Positions 45,561-53,604 of a DNA stretch of 64,000 nt are shown piece after piece. The stretch is taken from NCBI RefSeq assembly GCF_004353825.1, contig NZ_SMNA01000014.1:62001-126000 (forward strand), in the 5' to 3' direction. The translations under genes and the position numbers were made by a program. The notes under the pieces are model-generated. The model saw only the letters and a list, made by a program, of their open reading frames with translations. It searched no databases and was not told the origin of the DNA. The stretch is from Occultella glacieicola. Lineage in GTDB: Bacteria; Actinomycetota; Actinomycetes; Actinomycetales; Beutenbergiaceae. The first letter of the stretch is position 1, and the number at the start of each line of letters is the position of its first letter.

Positions 45561-47492
45561 ATGGCCAGCACCCTCACCGACCCGATGATCGGCCGCCTGG
45601 TCGACGGTCGGTACGAGGTGTCCTCCCGGATCGCCCGGGGCGGGATGGCGACCGTCTACCTGGCCACCGACCGGCGCCTGGACCGGCAGGTGGCGCTGAA
45701 GATCATGCACCCGCACCTCGCGGAGGGTGCGGACGTCGCCGCGCGGTTCCGGCGGGAGGCCCGGGCGGCGGCCCGCCTGGCCCATCCCGGCATCGTCGGC
45801 GTCTACGACCAGGGCAGTGAGGGCGAGCTCAACTACCTCACCCTGGAGTACGTCGAGGGCCGCAACCTGCGCCGGGAGCTGCGGGCTCGCGGCGCCCTCA
45901 GCGTCGGGGACGCCCTCGACATCGTCGAGTCCGTCCTGGACGCTCTGGCGGCGGCGCACCGCGCCGGCCTGGTGCACCGGGACATGAAGCCCGAGAACGT
46001 GCTGATGGCCGCCGACGGGCGGGTGAAGGTGGCCGACTTCGGCCTCGCACGGGCGGTCACCGAGGCGACGGCGGCGAGCACCGGGAACCTGCTCGGCACG
46101 GTCGCCTACCTCTCCCCCGAGATCGTCACCTCGGGCGAGGCCGACGCCCGCGCCGACGTGTACGCCGTCGGGATCCTGCTGTACGAGATGCTCACCGGGC
46201 ACCCGCCGTTCGAGGGCGAGACGCCGATCCAGGTCGCGTACAAGCACGTTCACGAGTCCATCCCACCGGCGTCCGACGGCGTCCCGTGGCTCCCGCTCGA
46301 GATCGACGACCTGATCGCCACGATGACCGCCCGGGACGTGGCCGACCGGCCCGTCGACGCCGGCGGGGCGCTCGCGCTGGTGCGGCGGGTCCACGCCTCG
46401 CTCGACCCGGCCGCGCTGGCCGTGCGCGCCGACGTGGACGCCGACGAGGTCGGCGAGATCGTCGCCGACGCCCGGGCCGAGTCCGACGGCGGGAGCACCG
46501 TCTCGGTCAGCCGGCACACCGGCACGATCGCGCTGCCGATCGGGGCGGTCGCCGCAGACGACGACGCCGAGGCGGAGCGGCGCTCGACCCGTCGGCGCAA
46601 GCGCCGCCGGCGCCTGCGGGTGATCTCGATCATCCTCGTCGTGCTGCTCGCACTCGGCGGAGGCACGTGGTGGTACCTGCGGGTCGGACCCGGTGCGTAT
46701 ACCGCGATGCCGGACGTGACCGGAACCCCGGAGGCCGCCGCACTTGCCGAGCTCGAGGCGCAGGGTCTGCGCCCGGCGACGAGTTCGGAGCACCATGACG
46801 AGGTGCCTGCCGGGATGGTGATCACCACCGATCCCGGTCCCGGCGATGACGTGCTCCGCGACGGCGGCCAGGTGAGCGTGGTGGTCTCGCTCGGCATCGA
46901 GATGCTCACCGTCCCGGACCTCGCCGGCACGGCCGAGGACGACGCCGTCGCCACTCTGACGGCCGACGGCTTCGAGCTCGACCCCGAGGTGAGCAGGCCC
47001 TGGGACGCGCAGATCCCCGCAGGGACCGTGATCGGCACCGATCCCGCGGCCGGTGAGTCCATCGCCCACAACAGTCCGGTCACCGTGGTCGTCTCGGCCG
47101 GGCGGGAGCCGATCACGGTGCCGAACGTGGTCGGGGCGGACGAGGCGACGGCGCTCGAGCAACTCGCGAACGCCGGCGCCGAACCTCAGTTGGGCCCGGC
47201 CGCGTACAGCGACAGTGTCGGCGCCGGGGACGTGATCAGTCAGTCCCTCGAGGGCCCGGCGCTGCGCGGCGACCTGGTCGAGGTGATCGTCTCGCTCGGG
47301 CCGGAACTGTTCGAGGTGCCGAACGTGTTCGGGTCCCAGTACGCCGACGCCGAGGCCGAGCTCACCGCGCTCGGGTTCGAGGTGCGGCGCGAGAACGTGC
47401 TCGGTGGCGTCTTCGGCACCGTGCACAGCCAGTCGGTGCCCGCCGGCGAGATGCACCCGGCGGGCACGGTCATCGTGCTGACCGTGGTGTGA
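45561..47492 (+). CDS. Membrane Ser/Thr protein kinase with four PASTA domains
   Basis: 643 residues. The kinase domain (about 1-285) has IARGGMATVYLA, the ATP lysine Lys47 in VALKIM, the catalytic Asp141 in VHRDMKPENVL, DFGLA and an APE-like YLSPE. A juxtamembrane basic stretch RRRKRRRR precedes one helix at about 354-374. Outside the membrane four PASTA repeats follow (TAMPDVTG, LTVPDLAG, ITVPNVVG, FEVPNVFG), which sense muropeptides or lipid II in PknB-type kinases. By gene order it stands where M. tuberculosis has PknL, which has no PASTA domains; it may combine both roles. The 3' end overlaps the convergent oxidoreductase gene by 23 nt. Confidence 0.93.
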   Translation: MASTLTDPMIGRLVDGRYEVSSRIARGGMATVYLATDRRLDRQVALKIMHPHLAEGADVAARFRREARAAARLAHPGIVGVYDQGSEGELNYLTLEYVEGRNLRRELRARGALSVGDALDIVESVLDALAAAHRAGLVHRDMKPENVLMAADGRVKVADFGLARAVTEATAASTGNLLGTVAYLSPEIVTSGEADARADVYAVGILLYEMLTGHPPFEGETPIQVAYKHVHESIPPASDGVPWLPLEIDDLIATMTARDVADRPVDAGGALALVRRVHASLDPAALAVRADVDADEVGEIVADARAESDGGSTVSVSRHTGTIALPIGAVAADDDAEAERRSTRRRKRRRRLRVISIILVVLLALGGGTWWYLRVGPGAYTAMPDVTGTPEAAALAELEAQGLRPATSSEHHDEVPAGMVITTDPGPGDDVLRDGGQVSVVVSLGIEMLTVPDLAGTAEDDAVATLTADGFELDPEVSRPWDAQIPAGTVIGTDPAAGESIAHNSPVTVVVSAGREPITVPNVVGADEATALEQLANAGAEPQLGPAAYSDSVGAGDVISQSLEGPALRGDLVEVIVSLGPELFEVPNVFGSQYADAEAELTALGFEVRRENVLGGVFGTVHSQSVPAGEMHPAGTVIVLTVV

Positions 47493-48117
47493 TCTCGTCG
47501 CTGGCGTCGTCGGCCTGGTAGGCGTACCGCTCCTGCCGCCAGGCGTCCCCGTGGGCGTGGTAGCCGCGCTCCTCCCAGAAGCCCAGGTCCGTGGCCCCCG
47601 GTAACAGGTAGTTCCACCCGCGGACCCACTTCGGGCCCTTCCAGGTGTACAGGTGCGGGACCACCAGACGCAGCGGGGCTCCGCGCTCGGCGGTCAGTGC
47701 CTCCCCGTCGAGATGGGTGGCCAGGAGCGTACGGGGCGAGGCGAGGTCGTCCAGGCGCAGGTTCGCCGCGTAGCCGTACTCGGCGAAGACCAGGACCTCC
47801 CGGACCTGCGGGTCCGGTGGGGCGAGCTCGATCATCTCCGCGGCCCGGTAGCCCGACCAGCGCAGGTCCAGGGCGGACCACCTGGTGGCGCAGTGCATGT
47901 CCGCGAGTTCCTCGGTGAACTCGAGGCCGTGGATCGCGTCCATGTCGAACGCCTGCTCGGACCCGCTCGCGGTGGCGCCACCCACCGTGAACGTCCACCG
48001 GTCCGGGCGCAGCTGGGGTACCCGGCCGTAGTGCATGATCTCCGGCTCGGCGCGCCAGTGCTGACCGGGCGGCAGGGACCGTTCCAGCGGCGGATCGGGA
48101 TGGTGGGGGATGCTCAC
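47470..48117 (-). CDS. Sulfite-oxidase-fold molybdopterin-dependent oxidoreductase
   Basis: 215 residues, a short member of the sulfite oxidase/MsrP family. The molybdenum-ligand cysteine is Cys76 in LADMHCATRWS. Other family blocks are LRWSGYRAAEMIELA, VFAEYGYAANLRLDDL and LVVPHLYTWKGPKWVRGW, with the closing GFWEERGYHAHGD. No Tat signal peptide is seen, so it should be cytoplasmic, unlike MsrP. The substrate is unknown. It begins 3 bp after the DAHP synthase stop on the same strand, which implies a shared mRNA. Confidence 0.88.
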   Translation of the reverse strand: MSIPHHPDPPLERSLPPGQHWRAEPEIMHYGRVPQLRPDRWTFTVGGATASGSEQAFDMDAIHGLEFTEELADMHCATRWSALDLRWSGYRAAEMIELAPPDPQVREVLVFAEYGYAANLRLDDLASPRTLLATHLDGEALTAERGAPLRLVVPHLYTWKGPKWVRGWNYLLPGATDLGFWEERGYHAHGDAWRQERYAYQADDASDEITPRSAR

Positions 48118-48120
48118 CGC

Positions 48121-49473
48121 TCAGTGGCCCCGCAACATCTCCGCGACCAGGAACGCCATCTCGAGCGACTGCTGGTGGTTCAGACGGGGGTCCACCAACG
48201 TCTCGTACCGACGGGCCAGGGCGAGGTCGTCGATCTCCTCGCTGCCGCCGAGCACCTCCGTCACGTCCGACCCGGTCAGTTCCACGTGCAGTCCACCCGG
48301 CACGGTGCCCAGGCCGGCGTGTACCTCGAAGAAGCCGCGGACCTCATCGATCACGTCCGAGAAGCGCCGCGTCTTGTAGCCGTTGGCCGACGTGAACCCG
48401 TTGCCGTGCATCGGATCGCACACCCAGACCACCGGGCGACCGTCCTCCCGCACCCGTTCGACCAGGCCAGGAAGAAGGTCGCGGACCTTCCCCGCACCCA
48501 TCCGGGTGATGAACGTCAGGCGCCCGGCCTCGCCGTCGGGGTTCAGCTTGTCCATGAGCGCGAGGGCGTCGTCGCCCGTGCTCGTCGGGCCGAGCTTCAC
48601 GCCGAGCGGGTTACGCACCCGGGAGAAGTAGTCCACGTGCGCGCCGTCGAGCTGGCGCGTACGCTCCCCGATCCAGAGGAAGTGCGCGGAGCAGTCGTAC
48701 GGCAGCCCGGTGCGGGAGTCGATCCGGGTCAACGGGCGCTCGTAGTCCAGCAGCAGGCCCTCGTGGCTGGAGAAGAAGTCAACGGTGCGCAGTGCCTCGA
48801 AGTCCGCGCCGGCGGCGTGCATGAACCGGATCGCCCGATCGATCTCGGCGGCGAACGTGTCGTACTGGGCGTAGGCGCGGTTCGCCATGAAACCGCGGTT
48901 CCACTCGTGCACCCGGCGTAGGTCCGCGAACCCGCCCTGCGTGAACGCCCGGATCAGGTTCAGCGTGGTCGCGGAGTTGTGATAGGCGTCCAGCAGCCGC
49001 CTCGGGTCGGGGATCCGGGCGGACTCGGTGAACTCGAAGTCGTTGATGATGTCGCCGCGGTAGGCGGGCAGGGTGAGGCCGTCGCGGGTCTCGGTGTCGG
49101 AGCTGCGCGGCTTCGCGTACTGGCCCGCCATCCGGCCCATCTTGACGATCGGCAGCGAGGCGCCGTAGGTGAGGATCACCGCCATCTGCAGGATGGTCTT
49201 GATCTTGTCCCGGATGTTGTCCGCGGTGAGCTCGCTGAACGTCTCGGCGCAGTCGCCGCCCTGCAGCAGGAACGCCTCCCCCCGGGACGCGGCACCGAGC
49301 CGCTCGCGCAGGTTGTCCGCCTCCCCGGCGAAGACCAGCGGCGGCACCGCGGACAGCGTGGCTGTCACGTCGGCGAGGGCCTGCGCGTCCGGCCAGGTCG
49401 GCTGCTGCTTCGCGTCCAGGTCGCGGAAGGAGTCGAGGCCGGCGAGGACCGCGGGGTCAGGGAGAACGCTCAC
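48121..49473 (-). CDS. aroG: Class II 3-deoxy-7-phosphoheptulonate (DAHP) synthase
   Basis: 450 residues. First step of the shikimate pathway: phosphoenolpyruvate plus erythrose 4-phosphate gives DAHP. Class II features: FLLQGGDCAETFSELTADNI (metal Cys), GRMAGQYAKPRS, the SSHEGLLLDYE segment, HFLWIGERTRQLDGAHV, GVKLGPTS, WVCDPMHGNG and the metal-binding HVELTG. Start GTG 49473 gives the usual length; TATCCT lies 7 nt upstream. The long N-terminal extension possible in frame is not credible. The oxidoreductase gene follows after 3 bp. Confidence 0.95.
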   Translation of the reverse strand: MSVLPDPAVLAGLDSFRDLDAKQQPTWPDAQALADVTATLSAVPPLVFAGEADNLRERLGAASRGEAFLLQGGDCAETFSELTADNIRDKIKTILQMAVILTYGASLPIVKMGRMAGQYAKPRSSDTETRDGLTLPAYRGDIINDFEFTESARIPDPRRLLDAYHNSATTLNLIRAFTQGGFADLRRVHEWNRGFMANRAYAQYDTFAAEIDRAIRFMHAAGADFEALRTVDFFSSHEGLLLDYERPLTRIDSRTGLPYDCSAHFLWIGERTRQLDGAHVDYFSRVRNPLGVKLGPTSTGDDALALMDKLNPDGEAGRLTFITRMGAGKVRDLLPGLVERVREDGRPVVWVCDPMHGNGFTSANGYKTRRFSDVIDEVRGFFEVHAGLGTVPGGLHVELTGSDVTEVLGGSEEIDDLALARRYETLVDPRLNHQQSLEMAFLVAEMLRGH

Positions 49474-49480
49474 GGCACCA

Positions 49481-49486
49481 AGGATA
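49481..49486 (-). promoter_or_regulatory. -10 box TATCCT of aroG, leaderless type
   Basis: TATCCT on the minus strand, 7 nt before the GTG at 49473, directly next to the hairpin at 49487-49537. Confidence 0.4.
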
Positions 49487-49537
49487 GGGCCCGCGCCGAG
49501 GCGGACCGGACCGTCGTCCGGCCCTCGGCACGGGCCC
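49487..49537. terminator. Terminator after the PPi-phosphofructokinase gene
   Basis: GGGCCCGCGCCGAGG (49487-49501) pairs with CCTCGGCACGGGCCC (49523-49537) with one mismatch; an inner CCGG pair extends it. It lies 19 bp after the kinase stop (minus strand) and abuts the aroG promoter. Confidence 0.7.
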
Positions 49538-49555
49538 TCGGGTGACGACGGGGAC

Positions 49556-50803
49556 TCAGTGTGTGCCGGGCTCGGCGACGCCGGTGGGCTCGGCGGTCTG
49601 GCCGATCTCCCCGAGCAGCTCACCGAACCATGGCGTGGCGGTGTCGAACGCCTTGCCGCCGGCGATCCGCGGGAACGCGATCACGGTCAGTTCGTCGTCG
49701 TTCTCCTCGTCGTGGCCGATCACCCCGGACTCGCCGGCGATCGCCTTCTCGACGGCCAGGTCCGTCATCAGTCGGATCAGGGCGAGGTCCTCGTCGTTCG
49801 CCTTGGCCGAGCGGGAGAAGTAGCCGCTCTTCTGGACCATGGTCTTCTCGGCGCCGATCAGAGCGGCGAACTGCTTCGCGAACCAGGCACCCGGGTTGAT
49901 CGTGTCCAGCTTGACGTGGCCGAACGGGTCGCGCTGGACCTCCTCGCCTGCCGCCTCCAGCTCGGCGATGATCTCGGGCACCCCGGCTCCCTCGGACAGG
50001 AAGATGTTGACGTTGCCGGTCTCGTCCATGATGCCGCGCAGCCGGGTGGCCTCGCCGGCCATGTCCAGCTTGAGCTCCGGCAGGAACACGGCGTGCACGT
50101 CCCAGCGCTCCTTGGCCAGGCCGAGCGCCGGGTTCCACTCCTGCTCCGACCACCAGGCCCGGTAGCGCTGCGCCGCGGCCGCGGTGAGCCACCCGCAGTG
50201 CCGGCCCATGACCTCGTGCACGATCAGCATCCGCGGGTTGGACCGGTGCTCGCCGATGATGTTCTGAGCGAAGATCGATGCCTGCTCGGCGGCGGTGTTC
50301 GCACCAAGGGACTGCCGGATCGGGATGATGTCGTTGTCGATGGTCTTGGGCAGCCCGACCACGGTCAGGTGGTAGCCGTTGTCCTCGAGGTAGGCGGCCA
50401 GGTCCGCGGCCGTGGTGTTCGTGTCGTCGCCCCCGATGGTGTGCAGGACGTCCACGCCGTCCTTGCGCAGCTGCTCGGCGGCGACCTGGAGCGGGTCCTG
50501 CCCCTCGCTGACCAGGCCGCGCTCGACGAGGTTCTTCGCATTCGTGAGCTTGACCCGGCTGTTCCCGATCGGCGACCCCCCGAAGTTGTCCAGGACGTCG
50601 ATCCGCGCGCGGGCCTCGGCGCCGACGACCACCGAGGTGCCGGTGAGCAGACCGTGGTAGCCGTACTGGTAGGCGATGATCTCGGCGTCCGGCAGGACCT
50701 CGGTGTAGCGGCGCACCAGGCCGGCCACGGCCGCCGACAGGCACGGGGCGAAACCGCCCGCGGTGAGCAGTGCGATCCGGCGGATCGGCTGGGCTTGCGA
50801 CAT
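49556..50803 (-). CDS. pfp: Pyrophosphate-dependent 6-phosphofructokinase
   Basis: 415 residues from ATG 50803 (AAAGG about 8 nt upstream). It interconverts fructose 6-phosphate and fructose 1,6-bisphosphate. The nucleotide/PPi site reads TIGGDDTNTTAADL: the second Asp, where ATP-dependent enzymes have Gly, marks PPi dependence. The substrate motif is GLPKTIDNDIIP, and the fructose-site block is HEVMGRHCGWL. The N-terminus RRIALLTAGGFAPCLSAA fits the family. It lies upstream of aroG on the same strand, separated by a terminator. Confidence 0.93.
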   Translation of the reverse strand: MSQAQPIRRIALLTAGGFAPCLSAAVAGLVRRYTEVLPDAEIIAYQYGYHGLLTGTSVVVGAEARARIDVLDNFGGSPIGNSRVKLTNAKNLVERGLVSEGQDPLQVAAEQLRKDGVDVLHTIGGDDTNTTAADLAAYLEDNGYHLTVVGLPKTIDNDIIPIRQSLGANTAAEQASIFAQNIIGEHRSNPRMLIVHEVMGRHCGWLTAAAAQRYRAWWSEQEWNPALGLAKERWDVHAVFLPELKLDMAGEATRLRGIMDETGNVNIFLSEGAGVPEIIAELEAAGEEVQRDPFGHVKLDTINPGAWFAKQFAALIGAEKTMVQKSGYFSRSAKANDEDLALIRLMTDLAVEKAIAGESGVIGHDEENDDELTVIAFPRIAGGKAFDTATPWFGELLGEIGQTAEPTGVAEPGTH

Positions 50804-50863
50804 GGCTGTGCCTTTCAATCGGGCGGGGATGGTGGTGCTGTGGCTGAGCTGCCTGACCCGCCC

Positions 50864-50869
50864 ATGCTA
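50864..50869 (-). promoter_or_regulatory. -10 box TAGCAT of the PPi-phosphofructokinase gene
   Basis: TAGCAT on the minus strand, giving a leader of about 55 nt before the ATG at 50803. Confidence 0.35.
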
Positions 50870-50977
50870 GCCAGGCCGTGGGTTGCCCCGGCCCACCGGG
50901 CGGGACGGCGCCGCGCGCGGAGGTCCGGTCACCGGGGCTGCGGACCGAGCACCGACCCGAACGGGCTCGAGGCACCC

Positions 50978-50983
50978 TAGAGT
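50978..50983 (+). promoter_or_regulatory. -10 box TAGAGT of the membrane protein gene at 50990, leaderless type
   Basis: TAGAGT followed by 6 nt and the ATG at 50990. Confidence 0.45.
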
Positions 50984-50989
50984 GAGGGC

Positions 50990-51538
50990 ATGAACGGTCC
51001 CACCTCGGGCGGCGGTGAGCAGCGTCCCGGAGACGGCCCGAGCGAGCCCAGCGACGCGGACGTCGAGGCGAGCTGGGCCGAGATCACGGCACGTCTGGGA
51101 CCGCTCGGCGAGGGCGTCACGGCCGAGGCCGACGAGTTCGAGCGGCTGAACCGCTCGGCTGATCCCGCCGACGGGCGCGACGACCTCGACGACGGTGACC
51201 GGGGCGATCCGCCCGGCGAGCCCGTCGATAACGATCCGGACACGATCGAGGCGACCTCCGCCGTCGGGCCGGGTCCCCGCGACTACGACGTCGACGACTC
51301 CGACGACGGCTTCGTCCCACCCGAGCCGGAACCGTTGGACGGTTCCGATCCCCTGGTCACCATGGCCTGGATCGGTGCGATCGGCGGACCGGTCGCCACG
51401 GTGCTCGCCCTCATCCTGTGGGCCGGTGCGCCGCAACTGTTCTACGTGGGTGCCCTGGTCTGCTCCCTGCTCGGCTGGGGAATCCTGCTGTGGCGGATGC
51501 CGAAGGATCCCTCGGACGACGATGGCGCCGTAGTCTGA
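50990..51538 (+). CDS. Acidic two-helix membrane protein of unknown function
   Basis: 182 residues. The first 115 residues are acidic and disordered, rich in Asp, Gly and Pro, with one ordered patch DADVEASWAEITARLGPL. Two helices follow at about 120-146 and 149-170, and the short C-terminus is acidic. Proteins of this layout precede long-chain acyl-CoA ligase genes in several actinobacteria, but I can name no function. The frame has normal high-GC codon use and a good leaderless promoter, so it is a real gene. Confidence 0.75.
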   Translation: MNGPTSGGGEQRPGDGPSEPSDADVEASWAEITARLGPLGEGVTAEADEFERLNRSADPADGRDDLDDGDRGDPPGEPVDNDPDTIEATSAVGPGPRDYDVDDSDDGFVPPEPEPLDGSDPLVTMAWIGAIGGPVATVLALILWAGAPQLFYVGALVCSLLGWGILLWRMPKDPSDDDGAVV

Positions 51539-51622
51539 GCGCACCGGGATCTCTCCCCCGCGATCACTGCCGATCGTCGCGTCGATGCGCCGACGGGCCG
51601 CCGGGCGCACGTACGCTTGCGT

Positions 51623-51628
51623 TAGTTT
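51623..51628 (+). promoter_or_regulatory. Candidate -10 box of the acyl-CoA ligase gene
   Basis: TAGTTT in the AT-richer patch before the ribosome-binding site AAGGAG; a leader of about 20 nt would result. Confidence 0.35.
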
Positions 51629-51654
51629 CAACAACTGCCGAAGGAGCCAGACAC

Positions 51655-53484
51655 ATGGACCAGAACGAGGCCCCTCTCCTCGTCAACACCCCGCCGGAGA
51701 TGAGCACGCCGGACATCCTCGCCGACTGGGCCGCGAAGGAGCCGGACCGAGTCCTCATCGAAGAGCTGCGCGGCTCCACCTGGCACCCGATGACGGCGCA
51801 GCAGATGCACGAGAAGGTGTCGGCGATCGCGAAGGGGCTGATCGCCTCGGGCGTGGGGCCCGGGGACCGGGTCGCCGTGATGAGCCGGACCCGTGCCGAG
51901 TGGGTGCTGCTCGACTTCGGGATCTGGTACGCCGGCGCCGTGACCGTGCCGGTGTACGAGACCTCCTCGGCGGACCAGACCGCGTGGATCCTGTCCAACT
52001 CGGGCGTGAAGGCCATCATCGTCGAGAACGCCGGCCACCTGGCCGTGGTCGACGAGGCGCGCGCCGACGCACCGAGCGTGGGGCCGGCCTGGGTCCTCGA
52101 CGACGGCGCCCTCGAGAAGCTGACGGCTGCGGGCGCCGACGTGTCCGACGATGACGTCCGGGCCCGCTACGACGCGCTCCGCACCGACGATCTCGCCACG
52201 ATCATCTACACCTCAGGCACCACCGGCCGGCCCAAGGGTGCCGAGCTCACCCACGCGAACTTCGTCGAGCTGACCCGCAACGCCGTCGGGGCGCTCGGGC
52301 CGTCGATCCTGCACGAGGCCTCGCGGACGCTGCTGTTCATGCCGCTGGCGCACGTGTTCGCCCGGTTCGTCGAGGTGCTCTGCGTCACCGCCGGTGTGCC
52401 GCAGGGGCACACGCCGGACACGAAGACGCTGATGGCGGACATCGCCACGTTCCGGCCGACCTTCATCCTGTCCGTGCCGCGCGTGTTCGAGAAGGTCTAC
52501 AACAGCTCCGAGCAGAAGGCGGCCGCAGGCGGCAAGGTGAAGATCTTCCGCTGGGCGGCGAAGGTCTCCGGTGACTACTCCCGCTCGCTGGACACCGGCG
52601 GCCCCGGCATCGGGCTGAAACTGCAGCACAAGCTCGCGGACAAGCTCGTGCTGCACAAGATCCGCAACGCGCTCGGTGGCCAGGCCGAGTTCGCGATCTC
52701 CGGCGGCGCGCCGCTCGGGGAGCGGCTCGGGCACTTCTTCCGCGGTGTCGGCCTGACCGTTCTCGAGGGGTACGGGCTGACCGAGACGACGGCGCCCGTG
52801 AGCGTGAACGTGCCGGCCAAGTCGGTCATCGGTACCGTCGGGCCGCCGCTGCCGGGCGTCGGCCTGAAGATCGACTCCGACGGCGAGATCCTCGCCCGCG
52901 GGATCGCGGTCTTCCGCGGCTATCACGACAACGCCGAGGCCACCGCCGAGTCGTTCACCGACGACTGGTTCCACACCGGGGACCTCGGCGAACTGACCGC
53001 GGACGGGTACCTGAAGATCACCGGCCGGAAGAAGGAGATCATCGTCACGGCCGGCGGCAAGAATGTGGTGCCGTCCCAGCTCGAGGACCGGATCCGGTCC
53101 CACCCCCTGGTGAGCCAGTGCGTGGTGGTCGGGGACCAGAAGCCCTTCATCGCGGCGCTGGTCACCCTGGACACCGAGATGTTGCCGACGTGGCTCGCCA
53201 ACCACGAGGTCGGCGAGTTGTCGGTGGCGGAGGCGGCCAAGGACCCGACGGTCATCGCCGCGATCCAGAGCGCGGTGGACCGGGCCAACTCGAAGGTCTC
53301 GCGAGCGGAGTCGATCCGGACGTTCGAGATCCTGCTCGACGACTTCACGATCGCCAACGACTACCTGACGCCGTCGCTGAAGGTGAAGCGCAACCTGGTG
53401 CTGCGCGACTTCGCGGACCGGATCGAGGCGATGTACGACAACGCCGCCAAGGCCCGCGCGACGAACGGTGCCGACGCCGCCTGA
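51655..53484 (+). CDS. Long-chain fatty acyl-CoA ligase, AMP-forming (FadD15-like)
   Basis: 609 residues. It activates fatty acids via an acyl-AMP. The P-loop-like motif is IIYTSGTTGRPKGAELTH; other blocks are LEGYGLTETTAPVSVN, WFHTGDLGEL and the hinge/lysine region LKITGRKKEIIVTAGGKNVVP. The catalytic C-terminal lysine is probably in SLKVKRNLV. The start is fixed by AAGGAG 8 nt upstream. By gene order it is the counterpart of Rv2187 (fadD15). A perfect 17-bp hairpin terminator follows. Confidence 0.95.
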   Translation: MDQNEAPLLVNTPPEMSTPDILADWAAKEPDRVLIEELRGSTWHPMTAQQMHEKVSAIAKGLIASGVGPGDRVAVMSRTRAEWVLLDFGIWYAGAVTVPVYETSSADQTAWILSNSGVKAIIVENAGHLAVVDEARADAPSVGPAWVLDDGALEKLTAAGADVSDDDVRARYDALRTDDLATIIYTSGTTGRPKGAELTHANFVELTRNAVGALGPSILHEASRTLLFMPLAHVFARFVEVLCVTAGVPQGHTPDTKTLMADIATFRPTFILSVPRVFEKVYNSSEQKAAAGGKVKIFRWAAKVSGDYSRSLDTGGPGIGLKLQHKLADKLVLHKIRNALGGQAEFAISGGAPLGERLGHFFRGVGLTVLEGYGLTETTAPVSVNVPAKSVIGTVGPPLPGVGLKIDSDGEILARGIAVFRGYHDNAEATAESFTDDWFHTGDLGELTADGYLKITGRKKEIIVTAGGKNVVPSQLEDRIRSHPLVSQCVVVGDQKPFIAALVTLDTEMLPTWLANHEVGELSVAEAAKDPTVIAAIQSAVDRANSKVSRAESIRTFEILLDDFTIANDYLTPSLKVKRNLVLRDFADRIEAMYDNAAKARATNGADAA

Positions 53485-53523
53485 CGCCCCTGGGGCCCTG
53501 GCACGGGCTCAGCCGCACCCTCG

Positions 53524-53574
53524 ACGCCGGTGCGGCCACGACCGGGACCTTCCCCGGCGTGGCCGCACCGGCGT
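53524..53574 (+). terminator. Terminator of the acyl-CoA ligase gene
   Basis: ACGCCGGTGCGGCCACG (53524-53540) and CGTGGCCGCACCGGCGT (53558-53574) are exact reverse complements, a 17-bp stem; the 17-nt loop holds a further CCGGG/CCCGG pair. There is no T-tract. Confidence 0.85.
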
Positions 53575-53590
53575 TGTCGGTGCGGCGCCG

Positions 53591-53596
53591 TAACGT
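53591..53596 (+). promoter_or_regulatory. -10 box TAACGT of the exonuclease/GIY-YIG gene, leaderless type
   Basis: TAACGT followed by 8 nt and the ATG at 53605, just after the terminator stem. Confidence 0.45.
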
Positions 53597-53604
53597 TCGA
53601 ACGG

